In this document: positions 21,541 through 32,930 of the stretch, in pieces
Position numbering within the stretch: position 1 is the stretch's first letter
How the letters are laid out: each line of letters opens with the position of its first letter
DNA from: Gymnopus androsaceus JB14
Lineage: Eukaryota > Basidiomycota > Agaricomycetes > Agaricales > Omphalotaceae
Reading direction: 5' to 3'
Length of the DNA: 64,000 nt
Assembly: GCA_009733575.1 (NCBI GenBank)
Contig: ML769620.1
Span: 15,968 to 79,967, forward strand
The notes under the pieces: generated by a model
The model's database searches: none
What the model was told of the DNA's origin: nothing
Seen by the model: only the letters and a program-made list of their open reading frames with translations
Program-made: the position numbers and the translations under genes

Positions 21541-23211
21541 TCAAACACCCATGAAATCCTTTCCCGTTATCACTACTCGCATCCCCATCCTTTCCAGATT
21601 ACTTCTAGCTCGCAGCGGCATATCTGCCTCCTCATTTACCTCCCGCCGCCCCCATCGCATCCCCACTTTATCCAATTCATACAGCCCTCGGTAGACATCC
21701 TCGTCCACTTCCCGTTCACGAAATCGGAGCACCACCGACCTCAGCGAAGCAACGCCGATGGCGGCTGTGTATGAGGGATCCGGGAGCCAACGGGATGTGA
21801 CCGCGTCGACGAATGCGGAGTCATCGAAGGAGGTGCCATGACATTTTATGGAAAGAGCGCACAGGTTGGGGACAAGGATGGAACGAGGTTCGGGGACGGA
21901 GTCGGAGTCGGAGTCATGCAAAGTAAGACTTGAGAGGAAGAGGGAGGTTATTGGGTGCACTATTGTTCGGAAGTCATCAAAGGTGAGTTTGGTGAGAGAT
22001 GGCAAAAGATAAAGCGCATCGATAAAGTCCCGATCTGAAATGGTAATGCCACTAATAGAGAGCGTCATCAAGACACAGGATGATCTCGATATGAATGCCT
22101 GGAAGGCATTCGCAGGCCAGGCGAGCTTCCCGTTATATTTCCCGTCACGACAAATAGTGAGCTGGTCCAAGGAAGGGACAGTAAACATGGTAAGCATATG
22201 GTGCAGGAAGTCTTCATAATGGGCGTAGTTCCACCAGGAAGGAAGAAGTGTCAGAGTTAATGATTTGAGCCGATGCAATAATACCAGATGTGAAGGTTGA
22301 TTAATCTCATATTCACGAGCGCAAAGTTTCAAGGTAGTCAGGTAGCACAAGTCTTGGAGACTGTCCATATGCACATATGACAAAGAAGTATTCAAGGAGG
22401 TAAGTTGATGTCGAGGTATGTGGGACAAGAACTCTTTCTCGCAACCATAAGCTTGACCATTCAAGTCGTTGGTAGTAAGAGTATGAAGCTTTGGAGCAAC
22501 CTGAAAAGAAGTGTCTCCTGCTGCATCGCCCAATGAGCATCCAACGGCCAGATCCTCGAGAATTGGAAGTGAGAGTGGAGTTTCTGATATCTTGCTTTCA
22601 GTGATACACCGCATAGATTTCCAACGCAATGTATGTTGGAGAAGGAGGTATAGAGCAGGTGGGTTATGATCGTCTGCAGTACCAATTACATGACCAATAA
22701 AAAGATCAAGAACCAATGGGACATGGGCCGAACGCTCCAAGTAGAGCTGGAGGGTGGCCATGAACATATATGATGTTGATGATCCCTCCGAGATCTCGAG
22801 TTTCAACCGAGCCCACAAGCTAGGTAATGACATGGCCAGGCAGCGCCACTTCGCGCATACTGCGCTAATAGCAAGAGCTGGAAGGTAGGTAATGACAGGT
22901 GAAGATAACTTGGTCGGGACGTTCTCGATAGATAACCAAGGATACTCTTGCAGCAAGTTATTCGTGCATGCAAAGTCAAAAATGAGGGATAGAAGTTCAG
23001 TGGCAACTTGGTCGATGGGTGATGTGGGTTGTGGTGTACGAGTCCCTGGGGTTAATTCCAGTTCAGCTATTGTAGAGGAAATCTATTAGATGCACACATG
23101 CATAGTAGTAAGCAAGCGTGTACATCCAAAATCAAACGTCCATCCAATCGATATCCAACTCACCTGAGAAATAGCTAGGTTGACTTGGCTGGCTGGGTCT
23201 GAATCTGACAT
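21541..23211 (-). CDS. F-box-like/LRR-type protein FB6
   Basis: Exons complement 23164-23211 and 21541-23082, intron 81 bp (GTGAGT to AATAG), 529 residues starting MSDSDPASQVNLAISQ. The intron is needed because the unspliced frame stops. The F-box-like core (~residues 40-115) reads ATELLSLIFDFACTNNLLQE and AKWRCLAMSLPSLWARL. Leucine-rich repeats follow, with the complete family tail ERMGMRVVITGKDFMGV. An insert before the tail (REVNEEADMPLRARSN) is shared with FB2/FB3. Intact, closest in gene structure to FB5. Presumed SCF adaptor. Confidence 0.85.
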
Positions 23212-23649
23212 CGCAATAATTTCGGCTAGACGATGATTTGAAAACGAAAACTGTGCAAGAAAACTGGGTGCAATAGTTTGGATGAAGTTCAAGAAAAAGT
23301 TGCGTGACGTGACTTAACGCGCAATGTCTTCTTCGATGGTTTCAAGTAACTTTGACCATCGGAATCTCAACGCGTCTTTTTCGCTCCTCACATCGCCGAG
23401 TTACTATGAGCATCTCGCCGGGCGGTAAATCATATTCAACTGCAAGGCCGAAATTATCGTTGACCCCGACTCCGCATACAGGTAGTAGTCTTAGGTAGTA
23501 TCTAGATCGTGTCCTGGCACTATTTATTCATGCTACGCTAGCATTGGAGGTAAAGATAACTAGATCAATTCAACCGGCATAGCTAGTAGAATTTTGGCTT
23601 TTGTGTACTAGTGGATATCCACTTCAAAACACCAGGAATTGGCATGCCT
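23212..23649. other. FB6 upstream region
   Basis: Upstream of FB6. I see no gene and no clear TATA box; the segment just before the ATG is the probable FB6 promoter and leader. Confidence 0.5.
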
Positions 23650-23870
23650 AAGCCGTTGCACTCTTCCCAGTGATAATCACTCACATTCCCATCTTCTCGA
23701 AATGACACAGAGAACCTCCTTGTCTACCTCCATCAACAATCTTAAGCGATCTACTCCAGTAGCGGGATCAGGTATCCAGCGGGACGAGGCCATTTCGACA
23801 AATGCAGCATCGTCAAAGGAGGTGCCGCGGAATTTTAGGGAATGTAATTTCGGAAGGCGAGAGATGAATT
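23650..23870 (-). pseudogene. FB7: C-terminal fragment of an F-box-like gene
   Basis: Contains LPKLHSLKFRGTSFDDAAF, VEMASSRWIPDPATG and a frame-broken tail equivalent to DRMGM..VIITGK (EKMGM, stop, VIITGKSA). The segment encoding LVLHFRDREVDE is deleted. No F-box domain remains. It closely resembles FB4 (SSRWISDPATG), suggesting a former tandem neighbour. Confidence 0.75.
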
Positions 23871-23965
23871 CGAAAGCATGCAGACTCAAGGTGAAGTGGC
23901 TCCCATCGCACTCTGGGCTCACCATCCCCACCAAGGAAATTTGGGTTCTTCAACTGGTTGATGAT

Positions 23966-25400
23966 TCAAGTTGACCAATTTCTTGAGAGCTTTCGGTCTG
24001 TAAACAGGGGGACGCGCCGGTAGAGATCCGACCTTTCCAAAACTTCAGCGGGAGGAAGACCTGGTCGCGATCCGCGAGCTGGTTTACGAGTAGGAGCAGA
24101 AGATTTCGAAAGGCAGAAAACAGGCGCCCTTGTGAGGAGTCGTACTAGAGGTGCAGACGTGCCCTGCTCGTTGTTTGTTCTGATAGCTTTTGGCCCTGGC
24201 ACGAAGATTTTCACTGAATATGAGAGTGAGCGAGCTTTTTGAACATGGTAACTGATAGCTTACCTTGATCAATCATGAGTATCGATAGTTTTTTTCCCGC
24301 CAATCTCAGTAATAAACCTTCTAACCACATCCTCGACATCACCAGGTCCACTCCCACCAGCGGTATCGCTTCACCATTCATACCCTCATAGTCAGGAGGG
24401 ATCCAGATTCTATCCTCTCGTCTGTGAAGCAACCGTCAAGGATTTTCCACTCATCCCTTGTCCATTCTGTACTAGACCGCGCGTCGATCGATCTACAACT
24501 TCGAGTCTCGATCGATCCGAATTGAAGCCTCGAGGTCTCGATCCGGATCGAATTGGATGCTTCCGTCAAAGCGCATTCCCGCGATGCATTTCCATGAATG
24601 AGCTCCCGTCGAAAGACTCGAATGCGCGGTACGAGGTGTAAGGCCTTCCAACCGCTCCGACTGAACTGTCTACTCCACTTCCTCTAGCAATCCTCCCAGA
24701 AGTCGTCACTGGACTACCAGGTATGTAGATCTTGTCCCCGACGAAGAGTACTCCAGAGACCGTCTGAGGGGAGCAGCAAGCTTTGCCTTTGACGAAGCCC
24801 AAGCCATGCGAGGTGTTTTGCGTCGAGGGTCCCGTTTCAGCTCAGTCACGGTCGAATGCTGGAAGGATTTCCAGTCGTATTGCTGTTGTTACTTCAAAGC
24901 AATGTTTGTGGAACAATCATAGTCGTGCTATAGAAATCAAGGTCAGAATCATCACGGTCTACGAGAATAGACGAAAATACCTGCCTAAGAATCGCAGCAG
25001 CTTTAGGATCGAGCTGGCAATCTGGACTAGCCCAGGATCTTCGACGGTAGGATTGGACTCATCACTACTACTCATTCGGCCTCCTCTTCGTCTACCAACG
25101 CTACCTCTTCCACTACCTCCTCCTCTTGCTCTGTAGGCTTTGCGATGCCGAGTTCGTTAGCAGGCTCTACCTCGTGATTATCATCGTCGGATACCTCTGC
25201 CAAAGCCGAAGACGGTTTGAGTAGACTCGAGCGCACACCGAAGATATCTTTCGCTCGCTCGAATGAACCCGAGACACGCGGACTACTCTTCTGGTTGGAT
25301 GATCGAGCAAGCGGAGCAGAACGGGAGGGGAGGCAACTGTAACTTCAGGAGGTTGAAGGTGAAATGGACGACGTAGAGTAAGTTGCACCGCTATTATCAG
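23966..25400 (-). pseudogene. Decayed multi-exon gene, identity not recognised
   Basis: Pieces in several minus-strand frames line up as one broken gene. In order there is a Ser/acidic segment (QKSSPRVSGSFERAKDIFGV, EVSDDDNHEVEPANELGI, EEEVVEEVALVDEEEAE), then EDPGLVQIASS. DPKAAAILRQ follows and is joined across a GT-AG intron (GTATTT to CTATAG, ~24930-24985) to HDYDCSTNIALK. Then come GDKIYIPGSPVTTSGR, WKILDGCFTDERIESGSL and LRARAKSYQNKQRAGHV. These look like parts of an acidic, low-complexity fungal protein, but I cannot name it. Frame changes and in-frame stops occur throughout. The boundaries are approximate. Confidence 0.4.
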
Positions 25401-25479
25401 TCCTACTTAGTTCAGTCTCTCTGTCTTCCGGTCCTTTCTGTTCTCTAAATCTCCTCCTCCGGCTCCAAGACTCAATCTT

Positions 25480-25815
25480 CTAACTCCCTCCTCCTCCTCT
25501 TCGCTATTCTCTTGCTCTGGCAGAAGAATGAGAGCGCGAACTTCCTGCCCTTCTTGCTCGGAAGGAGGAGGGAGGGTCGGCGAGTGTCTGAGGTAGGGGA
25601 GAGGTGCAGGTTCGACATCGAGGGTAAGGGTACGTGCACGTTCTCCGTTCGATGCTTCCGCTTCTGGTGCATCTGCGTTGGGATTTATCGAACCAGTAGA
25701 GGATGACGAAGCCAGCAGTACTGCTGTAGCGCCGAGGAAAAGGTCCTATTCAGATTTGGGTCCAGGTGCGGTATGGAGGTAGGAAAAATAGGCATGATGA
25801 TCGATAGAGGTTTTC
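25480..25815 (-). pseudogene. Fragment of AVT-type transporter, last exon
   Basis: Minus-strand reading gives KPLSIIMPIFP, parallel to KPLSIIMPTLP of the intact gene, then NLNRTFSSAL (NMTFSSVL), a Ser/Pro-rich loop with EPAPLPYLRHSPTLPPP (cf. APAPLPLSQAPPQTL) and remnants of the final segment. Frames shift and the last membrane helix is lost. Confidence 0.6.
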
Positions 25816-26554
25816 GTTTGCTAACCGGTATCGCGCATCTTAGTGGCTCGAGTTGGAGACGCAGGCGGAGTAACTATCACCGGCGGAATCCCATAGCAAT
25901 CAGAAACGTCAGTGGGTTTAAAGCTTGGCTGAAGGTTGTGTCTTCGAGGGCGAGGTCCTGCTGGAAGGATGGAAAGAGGTCAGTAACGTCAACGAATCAA
26001 AACGAATCGACCGTAAACGACGAGAACGAGTGCAAATAAAAATGCTGGTATACATGAAAAGGAGCGAATGACGGTTGGAGGGTTAAGAAGGGAGTAAGGG
26101 AGACGATATAAACTACATCGAAGCAAAATTTACAAAACAAAAACTACTCACCGCATCCTTCCAGTCGTCTCTGTACCTGAAAGGTCAAACAAACACCTAA
26201 TGATTTGCGCTCTTTGATTTATTCGAGTTGAGATTGGCATAGCGTGTACCAGCTTTTATTATAAAGAAGTATACAATGTGAGAGTGGCGAATGCGATAAT
26301 CGATGAACAAAACCGGCTGGGAAGTTGTGATTGATGAACAGTACACAATAGTCTTTTACTTTCATAGCCTTGTGTCTGCAGAATAAGCTGTAGATTCAGA
26401 ACAAAAAGAGCTTTTCGTGATTGAAAAATTAAGTGAGCTATGAATGAAAACAGTGGGAACATTGCTGAACGCGCAAAAATCAAAATCAAACATATGGGAA
26501 AATTTGACCCGCGCAGCCAGCAATAATTGACAAAGCCCCTAAGTTTCTTCTTCC
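25816..26554. other. Intergenic spacer before the kinase
   Basis: AT-rich spacer with short open frames but no recognisable coding or repeat feature. It presumably contains the kinase promoter. I see no clear TATA box. Confidence 0.4.
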
Positions 26555-28216
26555 ATGTCCATATACGAAAACACCTACGGATACTGCCCTGGTGGCTATC
26601 ATCCTGTCCACCTCAACGACAAGTTTCACAACGGGCGCTACACTGTTGTGAATAAGCTTGGGCACGGCATGTACGCCGTCGTTTGGCTGGTTTACGACTC
26701 TCAAATCGGCCGCTACGCTGCGTTGAAAATCTGTATCGCTAACCTGGAACGTTCTAAATCTCGTGTGTTGGACGAGATCTGTGTCGTTCGGCACCTCCAG
26801 CATGTCCGCGCGCAATCCAGTCAGTCGCCGGATGATAACGATGAGGGCAACAACCATGTCGTCCAAATATTCGATGTATTCACTCACCAAGGACCGAACG
26901 GGACACATCTGTGTATCGTGACAGAGATCTTAGGCCCGAATCTCGCAGAGGCTCTCATGTGTATGTATGTGGATGATTCTGCTCCTACAGGTGTGGCGAA
27001 GCGCCTGGCTGCGCAAGTTGCATATGGCTTGAGGTATCTCCATAAGCACCGCATCGTACATGGAGGTCAGTAATTAAAAGCTTGTGCAGTTGGACTCTTC
27101 ATCCCTCTAACCATGCCAATTTCTCAGATCTTCACGTCCGAAATGTTCTCCTTTATGCCCCGACAATCATATCCTCCTCATCCTCTCAAGAACATATTGA
27201 AAAGATGCTCAGAAAGCCATATCAGTATATTCCTCAAGCCTGGAAAGCTAACGCTCCTGCCTCCGACTCGTCTTTGAACCCTGCACCTGATCCTCACATC
27301 CCTCAATATCTCGTACCGCCCTGCCTTGGAGACTCCTTTACAGAGATGTGCTTTGCAGATCCTGCATCGCTGCACGTTAAAATATGTGACTTTGGTGAAT
27401 CATTCCTCGTTGTACCAGGGTCGAGCTCTCAATCCGAATCCTCTCCGAACCAACAACTCACGCGACCCGAGGGTATCAAAATACGACCATCACACATTCC
27501 CGAGGTCTGCGCATCCCCTGAACTCTTCTTCGACAATTTACACAGCCCTGCATCGGACATCTGGGCCCTCGCCCACTTCATAAACTATCTCTTTCTGAGA
27601 GAATTTCTCTTTTCCGAGCCTGCATCGTTTTCGAGGGCTGTTATGGTCTTAAAACTTGGCAAGTTCCCGGAGAGGTGGTGGGGATTTGGTCTGGCAGCTG
27701 CTCATGGATCCGACTCACCATCTGTCTCGTCTGATGCGTCTGAATGCTCCAACGGCATTAAATTTAGCGGAGAAAGGTGGGAGTGGTTCGACGAGGACGA
27801 AAATTGGTGTTCCACAAAGCGTAAAAGACCTGGATAACTATTTCAAGTACAACATGGATGGCAATGGGATCAACAATCCGGATAGTGGCAAATGGCTTAT
27901 GCTATCCGGGACAGTCTTCGTTCGAGGGGGAGGCCGAGGAAGACCGAGCGATGGTGGAGAGGATCCTACGGAAGATGACGGTGTATGATATCGAGAAAAG
28001 GGCCACTGCGGCGGAGGTGGTCGAGTTGATACCGGATAGATGGATGAGGGATCGGCCGGGGGAAGAGGGAATTGATTGGCCTGTAATGGAAGATGCGGAA
28101 AGCCCGTATTTGGAGTGGTGGCAAGCGAGGGCTGAGGCTCTTAAACGTACGTGTTTTGTAGTTTTTTTTTCTGTTGTAAAATCAAGACTGACTCGAAAGC
28201 ATGTGCAGATTCCTGA
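26555..28216 (+). CDS. SRPK-like protein kinase, 3' part frame-disrupted
   Basis: Exons 26555-27065, 27128-28146 and 28209-28216 (GT-AG, consistent phases). The N-terminus has the SRPK signature GGYHPVHL, then the Gly-rich loop KLGHGMYAVVWLVYD, Lys in AALKIC, Glu in LDEICVVRHL, the catalytic loop HGDLHVRNVLL (Asp kept, Lys replaced by His, common in fungal SRPK-like paralogues), CDFGES and the ASPELFF activation end. An intron falls exactly at HGG/DLH. The reading frame changes twice: at ~27800 (WEWFDEDENW to VPQSVKDLDNYF) and at ~27860 before EEDRAMVERILRKMTVYDIE. No intron fits there, so the C-lobe needs two single-base corrections. Either a recent pseudogene or sequence error. SRPK relatives phosphorylate Ser-Arg proteins; the substrate here is unknown. 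Confidence 0.75.
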
Positions 28217-28454
28217 TTCCTTGACGTCGTGTGCTCACTTGCTCCCCAGTGAACAGATCACTTTACTTGACTGAACAAACTACGAATCATAAATCCGCGA
28301 GAGAGAAGGAGCAAGGTTATTTCAAGCTGGGCCGACTCGAGTTGCTGGAGAAGCATCCTCTTCAACACCGACGCCGACGACATACTACGCTATGATCATG
28401 AACCCGGTCTGCCATCAAAGCCAAACAAAGGCGAGGCAGTTTTATCTGGTAGAT
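28217..28454. other. Kinase 3' flank
   Basis: Short 3' flank of the kinase gene. I recognised nothing in it. Confidence 0.5.
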
Positions 28455-28715
28455 CTGAAGCTCACGTAGCGTACACGACTCTTTTACTTCCCAGTGGTAG
28501 CGGGTGGATGAAGGTGAAGACGAAGCACCGCTATCCTCGTCCCTAAACTCAAATACTACTCGTCAACAACACTCTAAACACACCTATAGTACCTCTCGCA
28601 ACTATTATAACCACGCCTCGAGTCCAGATCCTTCCTCTTCGAGCTCTCCTTCCTGTATGACTCGAATACATAATTAAAAATTTGATTTGAATTCAACGCA
28701 AACGCATTCACCGAC
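28455..28715 (-). pseudogene. Fragment of AVT-type transporter, first-exon part
   Basis: Nucleotide match to 30893-31215 of the intact gene: CTCACGTAGCGTACACGACT, then AACACTCTAAACACACCTAT, ACCACGCCTCGAG and CTTCGAGCTCTCCT appear in the same order and spacing with internal gaps. It corresponds to the loop and helices before YATWASVVCY. Non-coding now. Confidence 0.7.
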
Positions 28716-28723
28716 ACTTCCAA

Positions 28724-28998
28724 CGGCACTGATAGCAAGAGCTGGAAGGTAGGCGATAATAGGTAAGGACAGTCATTGATTTCCTCGACAAGTCCAATGG
28801 TAAAGTATATTCCTGAAGCAAGTTTTCTGTGCAGGCCTGCTTCGCAGACTCAGTTGGTGATCCATATGAAGCTGGCACGTATAGAGTCTTCGAGGGATTT
28901 AATTTCCTCGAAATGGATCGTTACAAACCTGAGAAGTCAAGTAAACTGGTGAAAACGCAAGTTGAAGGTGAACGCGTGAAGCAGGTAATTAGGCGCCC
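28724..28998 (-). pseudogene. FB8: promoter and F-box remnant
   Basis: Minus strand carries the family upstream motif (28979-28998), leader-like sequence with GTTTGTAACG as a donor, then ACTENLLQEY and YLPALAISA-like sequence (CTTCCAGCTCTTGCTATCAG). The LPNEI part and everything after the F-box are missing. It abuts the transporter fragment at 28455-28715 directly, so two unrelated gene relics are joined head to tail. Confidence 0.65.
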
Positions 28999-29546
28999 AT
29001 TGTAGAGCCGACGAGCAGTTCCGGGCGTTTTCGACCAGGTTTTATACCTCCGAGAAGGGGTGTTTGTTGAGTGTACTGAGCACGCAGGCGCTCATCGATG
29101 TTTTCCGCAAGTATTACATAGCGCTCTCTGGAAGTCTCTGGAACAGAAGAACTTGAACTTGACCACAGGGTACCCAGGTGCCCAGGTCCACATTTGTCCC
29201 TCAAGATCTCAATGGCCAGAGTCGCTGGTTGTACTTGTAAAGTATATGCAACTTGGTATGGAGTGGGGAATCCGAGTCTAGAAGAACATATAGCACAATC
29301 TACTTGCTTCATTCTTATGTTTTGTACGTACCTTGCAAGGTGGCCTTGTCAATGACTCTTTTCGGTCAGTCAGAGTCAGAGTCAAATTCGAGTAAGCAAG
29401 TACCAGACTCTACTTAGATTTATGCGAAAAAGAGCAATCAAAATCAATACAAGTACGATTAAAAAAACACAAAACACAGAACACAAGACACAGATACAGC
29501 GTCCTTCCGGCGCCCCAGTCCAAGTACATCAGCACCTACTACCAGT
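28999..29546. other. Spacer
   Basis: No gene recognised. Contains AT-rich and CA-rich low-complexity stretches downstream of the transporter gene. Confidence 0.5.
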
Positions 29547-31691
29547 CTACCACGCCCCGACAACCCTCCCAACACCCCACCCCACCCCACCCCCTCCAAC
29601 CGGTACCAAAAGCACCCAAACCCCCACATCCCACATTACGCGTCTCCCAAACTGCGCTCGTTGGAGCATGAGTTCTTTACGTTGGAGGAGGGGGTCTGAG
29701 GAAGAGTCCAGTCCTGAGGGGGAAGAATCTGACCACCATGGAGAGGAGGACCATGGGGTGTAGGAGATTGAGGCTGGGAAGGAAGAGGGAGGCCCGGAGA
29801 GTGTTTGCGGGGGGGCCTGGGAGAGCGGGAGGGGTGCGGGTGCAGAAGCGGAGGAGGAGAGGTGTCCGTTCGATGCTGGGAAAGAGCCCGATTCGGAGGG
29901 GACCGGTTCAGCGGATGACGGTAAGGCTACAGATGCTGATGCAGGCCCTGGTTCAGCAGAAGACGACGAAGGCAATGGCACCGGGGGCAACACCGACGAA
30001 AACGTCATATTAAGATTCAGCGTGGGAAGGGTAGGCATGATTATCGAAAGAGGTTTTTTGAAAAAGTGAGTTGTTATATGGACGAGGGCTAGGATGGAGG
30101 TGTCGATTAGTGAGGTTTAGCAGGAGACGAAGAGGAAGGAGAGAAGGCCTACCTGGAACGAAATACGTCCCACCCAATGCACATACAATCACTATATCAC
30201 CAAACACCCTGGCACCCTTTCGGGGTATTACTGCCAGCAGCACCACAACCACCCAAAGTATCGTCTTGCTAAACGAAATCGGAATCGATGAACCTACGCG
30301 ACTCCGTCTAACACGCTCCGGAAGCGGAGGTACCGGAGGCGCAGTAGCCATCACGCTGGGAATGCCCAGCAGAAGCGTTAGTGCGCTTAGAGCGTGGATG
30401 AACGGGGTTAGACGGTGTATGATGGTTGTTGGGTCCGTTGGGTCTGGGTCTTGAAGTAGAGCGGGGGTTGGGTTCCGCTGGGTCTCATTCCCTTGGCCAC
30501 CTGCCCCCGAATTCGAAATAATCAACAGCGGAAAGGTGAAACAAACAGCTAGCGATACAGATATGATTGAAAGAGTTTTGAAGGAACGGGGGGAGCATGC
30601 TCGGGATAGTTTGCTCGAGCTCTTGGAGGTTAGAGCGGTGGTACCGTTACGTGTACGAGTACCGGCTTTTAGACAAGTGTATAATGTGAGAGTAGAGGAT
30701 GAGGTGAATGTGAATGCAATTATTGCTGCGGGAAAGGTTAGTAGAGGGATATAACAGAAAGAGAGGACTTGCTTATCGCCTGCCAAAGAATACCCATACC
30801 CATACCCTCGTCTTGGTTATCCCCATCCCCAGCCCCATGCACATAAACATACACCACAGAAAAGAACCACAACACATAACACACCACCGAGGCCCACGTA
30901 GCGTACACGACTCGTTTACTTCCCAGACCTTTGCCTCCGGTGAACGGAGGGATGAGGAAATAGAGAACGATGGCGAGGATTAGGAGTAGGATTAGAAGCG
31001 AGGTTTCGGTTTCGGTTTCCGACAACGTCTTCCTCATCAACCTCGATCCCAAACTCAGATACACACTCGCCAGCAACACTCTAAACACGCCTAAAACACC
31101 TCTCACTACGGTCCTAACCACGCCTCGAGCCCATTCTCTTCGAGCTCTCCTCGACCCACTACGGCTCGAATTCGATTTCGAAAACGCAAGCGCATCCACT
31201 AACACATCTTCCAAATCTCCTTTCCGAAGATACCGAGAGAGCATGTACCATATCTGCCTTGCAAACGCTGCTAGCACGGCGAATACCAGCAACGCTGGCA
31301 GTGTCAGCTTTAGAGGCATGCGCGCGCTGTTCGCAGGGAGCAGGATAGCCCCGAGTTTAAGATATGGGGAAAACAGGTGGAGGAAGACTGTTGAGGGAGA
31401 GAGTGGGTGCACGTAGGGTCGAGTAAGGTAATTCTCAGAGGAGTCTTCCTCTTCGTCGTCTTCAGAGTTTTCGGATATGGGACTCCGACTCTGCTCATCG
31501 TCATTTTCATTGTCGGAATCATCGTGAACGAGGATAAGAGCAGAAGACGAATCGAGCGTGGAGAGGATTGGGGAGTAGTTGTGCGGGCGCCGAGGGCCGG
31601 GCGGGGATTGCGATTCGACGTCCGATAGTGACGAGGAGGAGCTCCCGCTGGTAGTTGAGATGAGAATATGGGGACGAGGGATATCCGTCAT
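29547..31691 (-). CDS. AVT/SLC38-like amino acid transporter
   Basis: Exons complement ~30806-31691, 30153-30725 and 29547-30088, 666 residues starting MTDIPRPHILISTTSGSSSS. Residues ~1-110 are Ser/acidic and disordered. Hydrophobic segments follow: LPALLVFAVLAAFARQIWYM, LLILLLILAIVLYFLI, YATWASVVCYVLWFFSVVYV, AIIAFTFTSSSTLTLYTC, ISVSLAVCFTFPLLII, ILWVVVVLLAVIP, and GTYFVPALVHI created across the last intron. The final helix WDVGVWVLLVPVGGGG precedes the C-terminus. The TTLYTCL and GTYFxPALxHI motifs and layout fit the Aa_trans (AVT/SLC38) superfamily, which moves neutral amino acids across vacuolar or plasma membranes. The first intron has three equivalent phase-1 donors (30805, 30799, 30793) because of a GTATGG repeat, and its 3' end has a perfect CTACTAAC branch point. 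No frame damage seen. Confidence 0.65.
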
Positions 31692-32550
31692 GGTAGCATG
31701 AAATAAGACTAATAGGGTAGGTAGACAGAATCCTGCTTGGAGGAAGCTGAAGGAAGTAAGAATGGGCGCTTGGTAACTGCTGCGGGTCACAATTGATATT
31801 CGGTCTAGACTCGGTCTTTTGATGAGCGTCTAGCGTCTAGATTCAAGATTTTCAAGTCCGCCCAAAGTATGGCGCAATTTCATGTACTAGAGGCGCCTTA
31901 GAAATGCGAATGCTTCTAGAAATGCAAATCATAGAGAAATCCTTTCTCCTGCCCTCAATTTTGAATCACAAGCTTGCTTGACCCGTGCCTATGGCACGGG
32001 CGGAGGTCCTCAGGGTATTATTTCAAGAATATATAGATTTTCTCAGTTATGTATATTACGACATAGTTCCGGTTCATGTGTTACGCAGGACTTCAAAAGT
32101 ATAAGTTCTTACTATATATGTATAGCTGGCAAGCAGCTGAAAATTTCATGATAGGCAAGGCACGAAAATTGGCCGTTATGCGTTATGATTCAAATGACTG
32201 AGTTCCGGGCAGTGTTACAGTTACAGGAACTATTGGTCGTATTATACAGTAGTTCCAGATGAGCATACCATTGATGCACTTTTGACAAAGAAAAGTTTGT
32301 AGAGAGCGCAATTCTCATTTGTTCTTCTTTGAACTTCACAAGAACTTTTACTGTACACTTTCATACATGTTTTCTAGCATTCCATCAATTTACTTTTGTA
32401 ATGTACTGGAACTGAAATATTCAGGACTTTTGTGAAGTATGCTTTTCCTGGTGCATTTGGATTCATCAGTCTCAGTACAATGGAATAAATTTTCTTATAT
32501 ATGATATGTCCTAAGCCACATGCCCTAAGTATATTTGAGAAGGATGACTA
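31692..32550. other. AT-rich spacer
   Basis: Upstream of the transporter; no gene. Contains a perfect hairpin at 31982-32000 (CCCGTGCC, TAT loop, GGCACGGG). Confidence 0.5.
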
Positions 32551-32926
32551 CTGTACTCTTCCGACCAAGTGTTCACAGGGTGTGACCCGTGACCTGCTCT
32601 GTTCAGAATTCTAAGTGTTCACAGATTGCAGTGACCTGTGACTGAGTTGTGAACTGTTCACTGGGAATGGATTCAAGTGGGTTATCTGTACTTATTTTAC
32701 AATATGATCCTCCTGTTACCTTATTTGAAACTATTTCTGGCTTGTGATATGCAGATTGAGGAAAATTTGAATTTTTTAAAGTATTTTTTCAACCTTTTTG
32801 AGAAATATATTTTTATTTTGGTTGTCACAGTGTTCACAACCCCAAGTGATCAGTGACACCCTGCTGTGAACTGTTCATTTTGGGCCGACGTGACGCGTGA
32901 CTGAACACTTGGTCGGAAGAGTACAG
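32551..32926. mobile_element. MITE 1, TA target site
   Basis: 376 bp element with perfect ~25 bp terminal inverted repeats starting CTGTACTCTTCCGACCAAG (left 32551, right end 32926), flanked by TA on both sides. Interior is rich in TGTTCAC/GTGAACA and has no coding capacity. TA target and small size suggest a Tc1/mariner-type non-autonomous element. Confidence 0.85.
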
Positions 32927-32930
32927 TATA

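Noticed and set aside
29738..30454. Plus-strand frames over the transporter's last exons
   Set aside because: Antisense shadows of the spliced transporter gene, which has in-phase introns and family motifs.
31982..32000. Helitron 3' end suggested by a perfect GC-rich hairpin
   Set aside because: No CTRR terminus follows on either strand within the expected distance and no matching 5' TC end was found.
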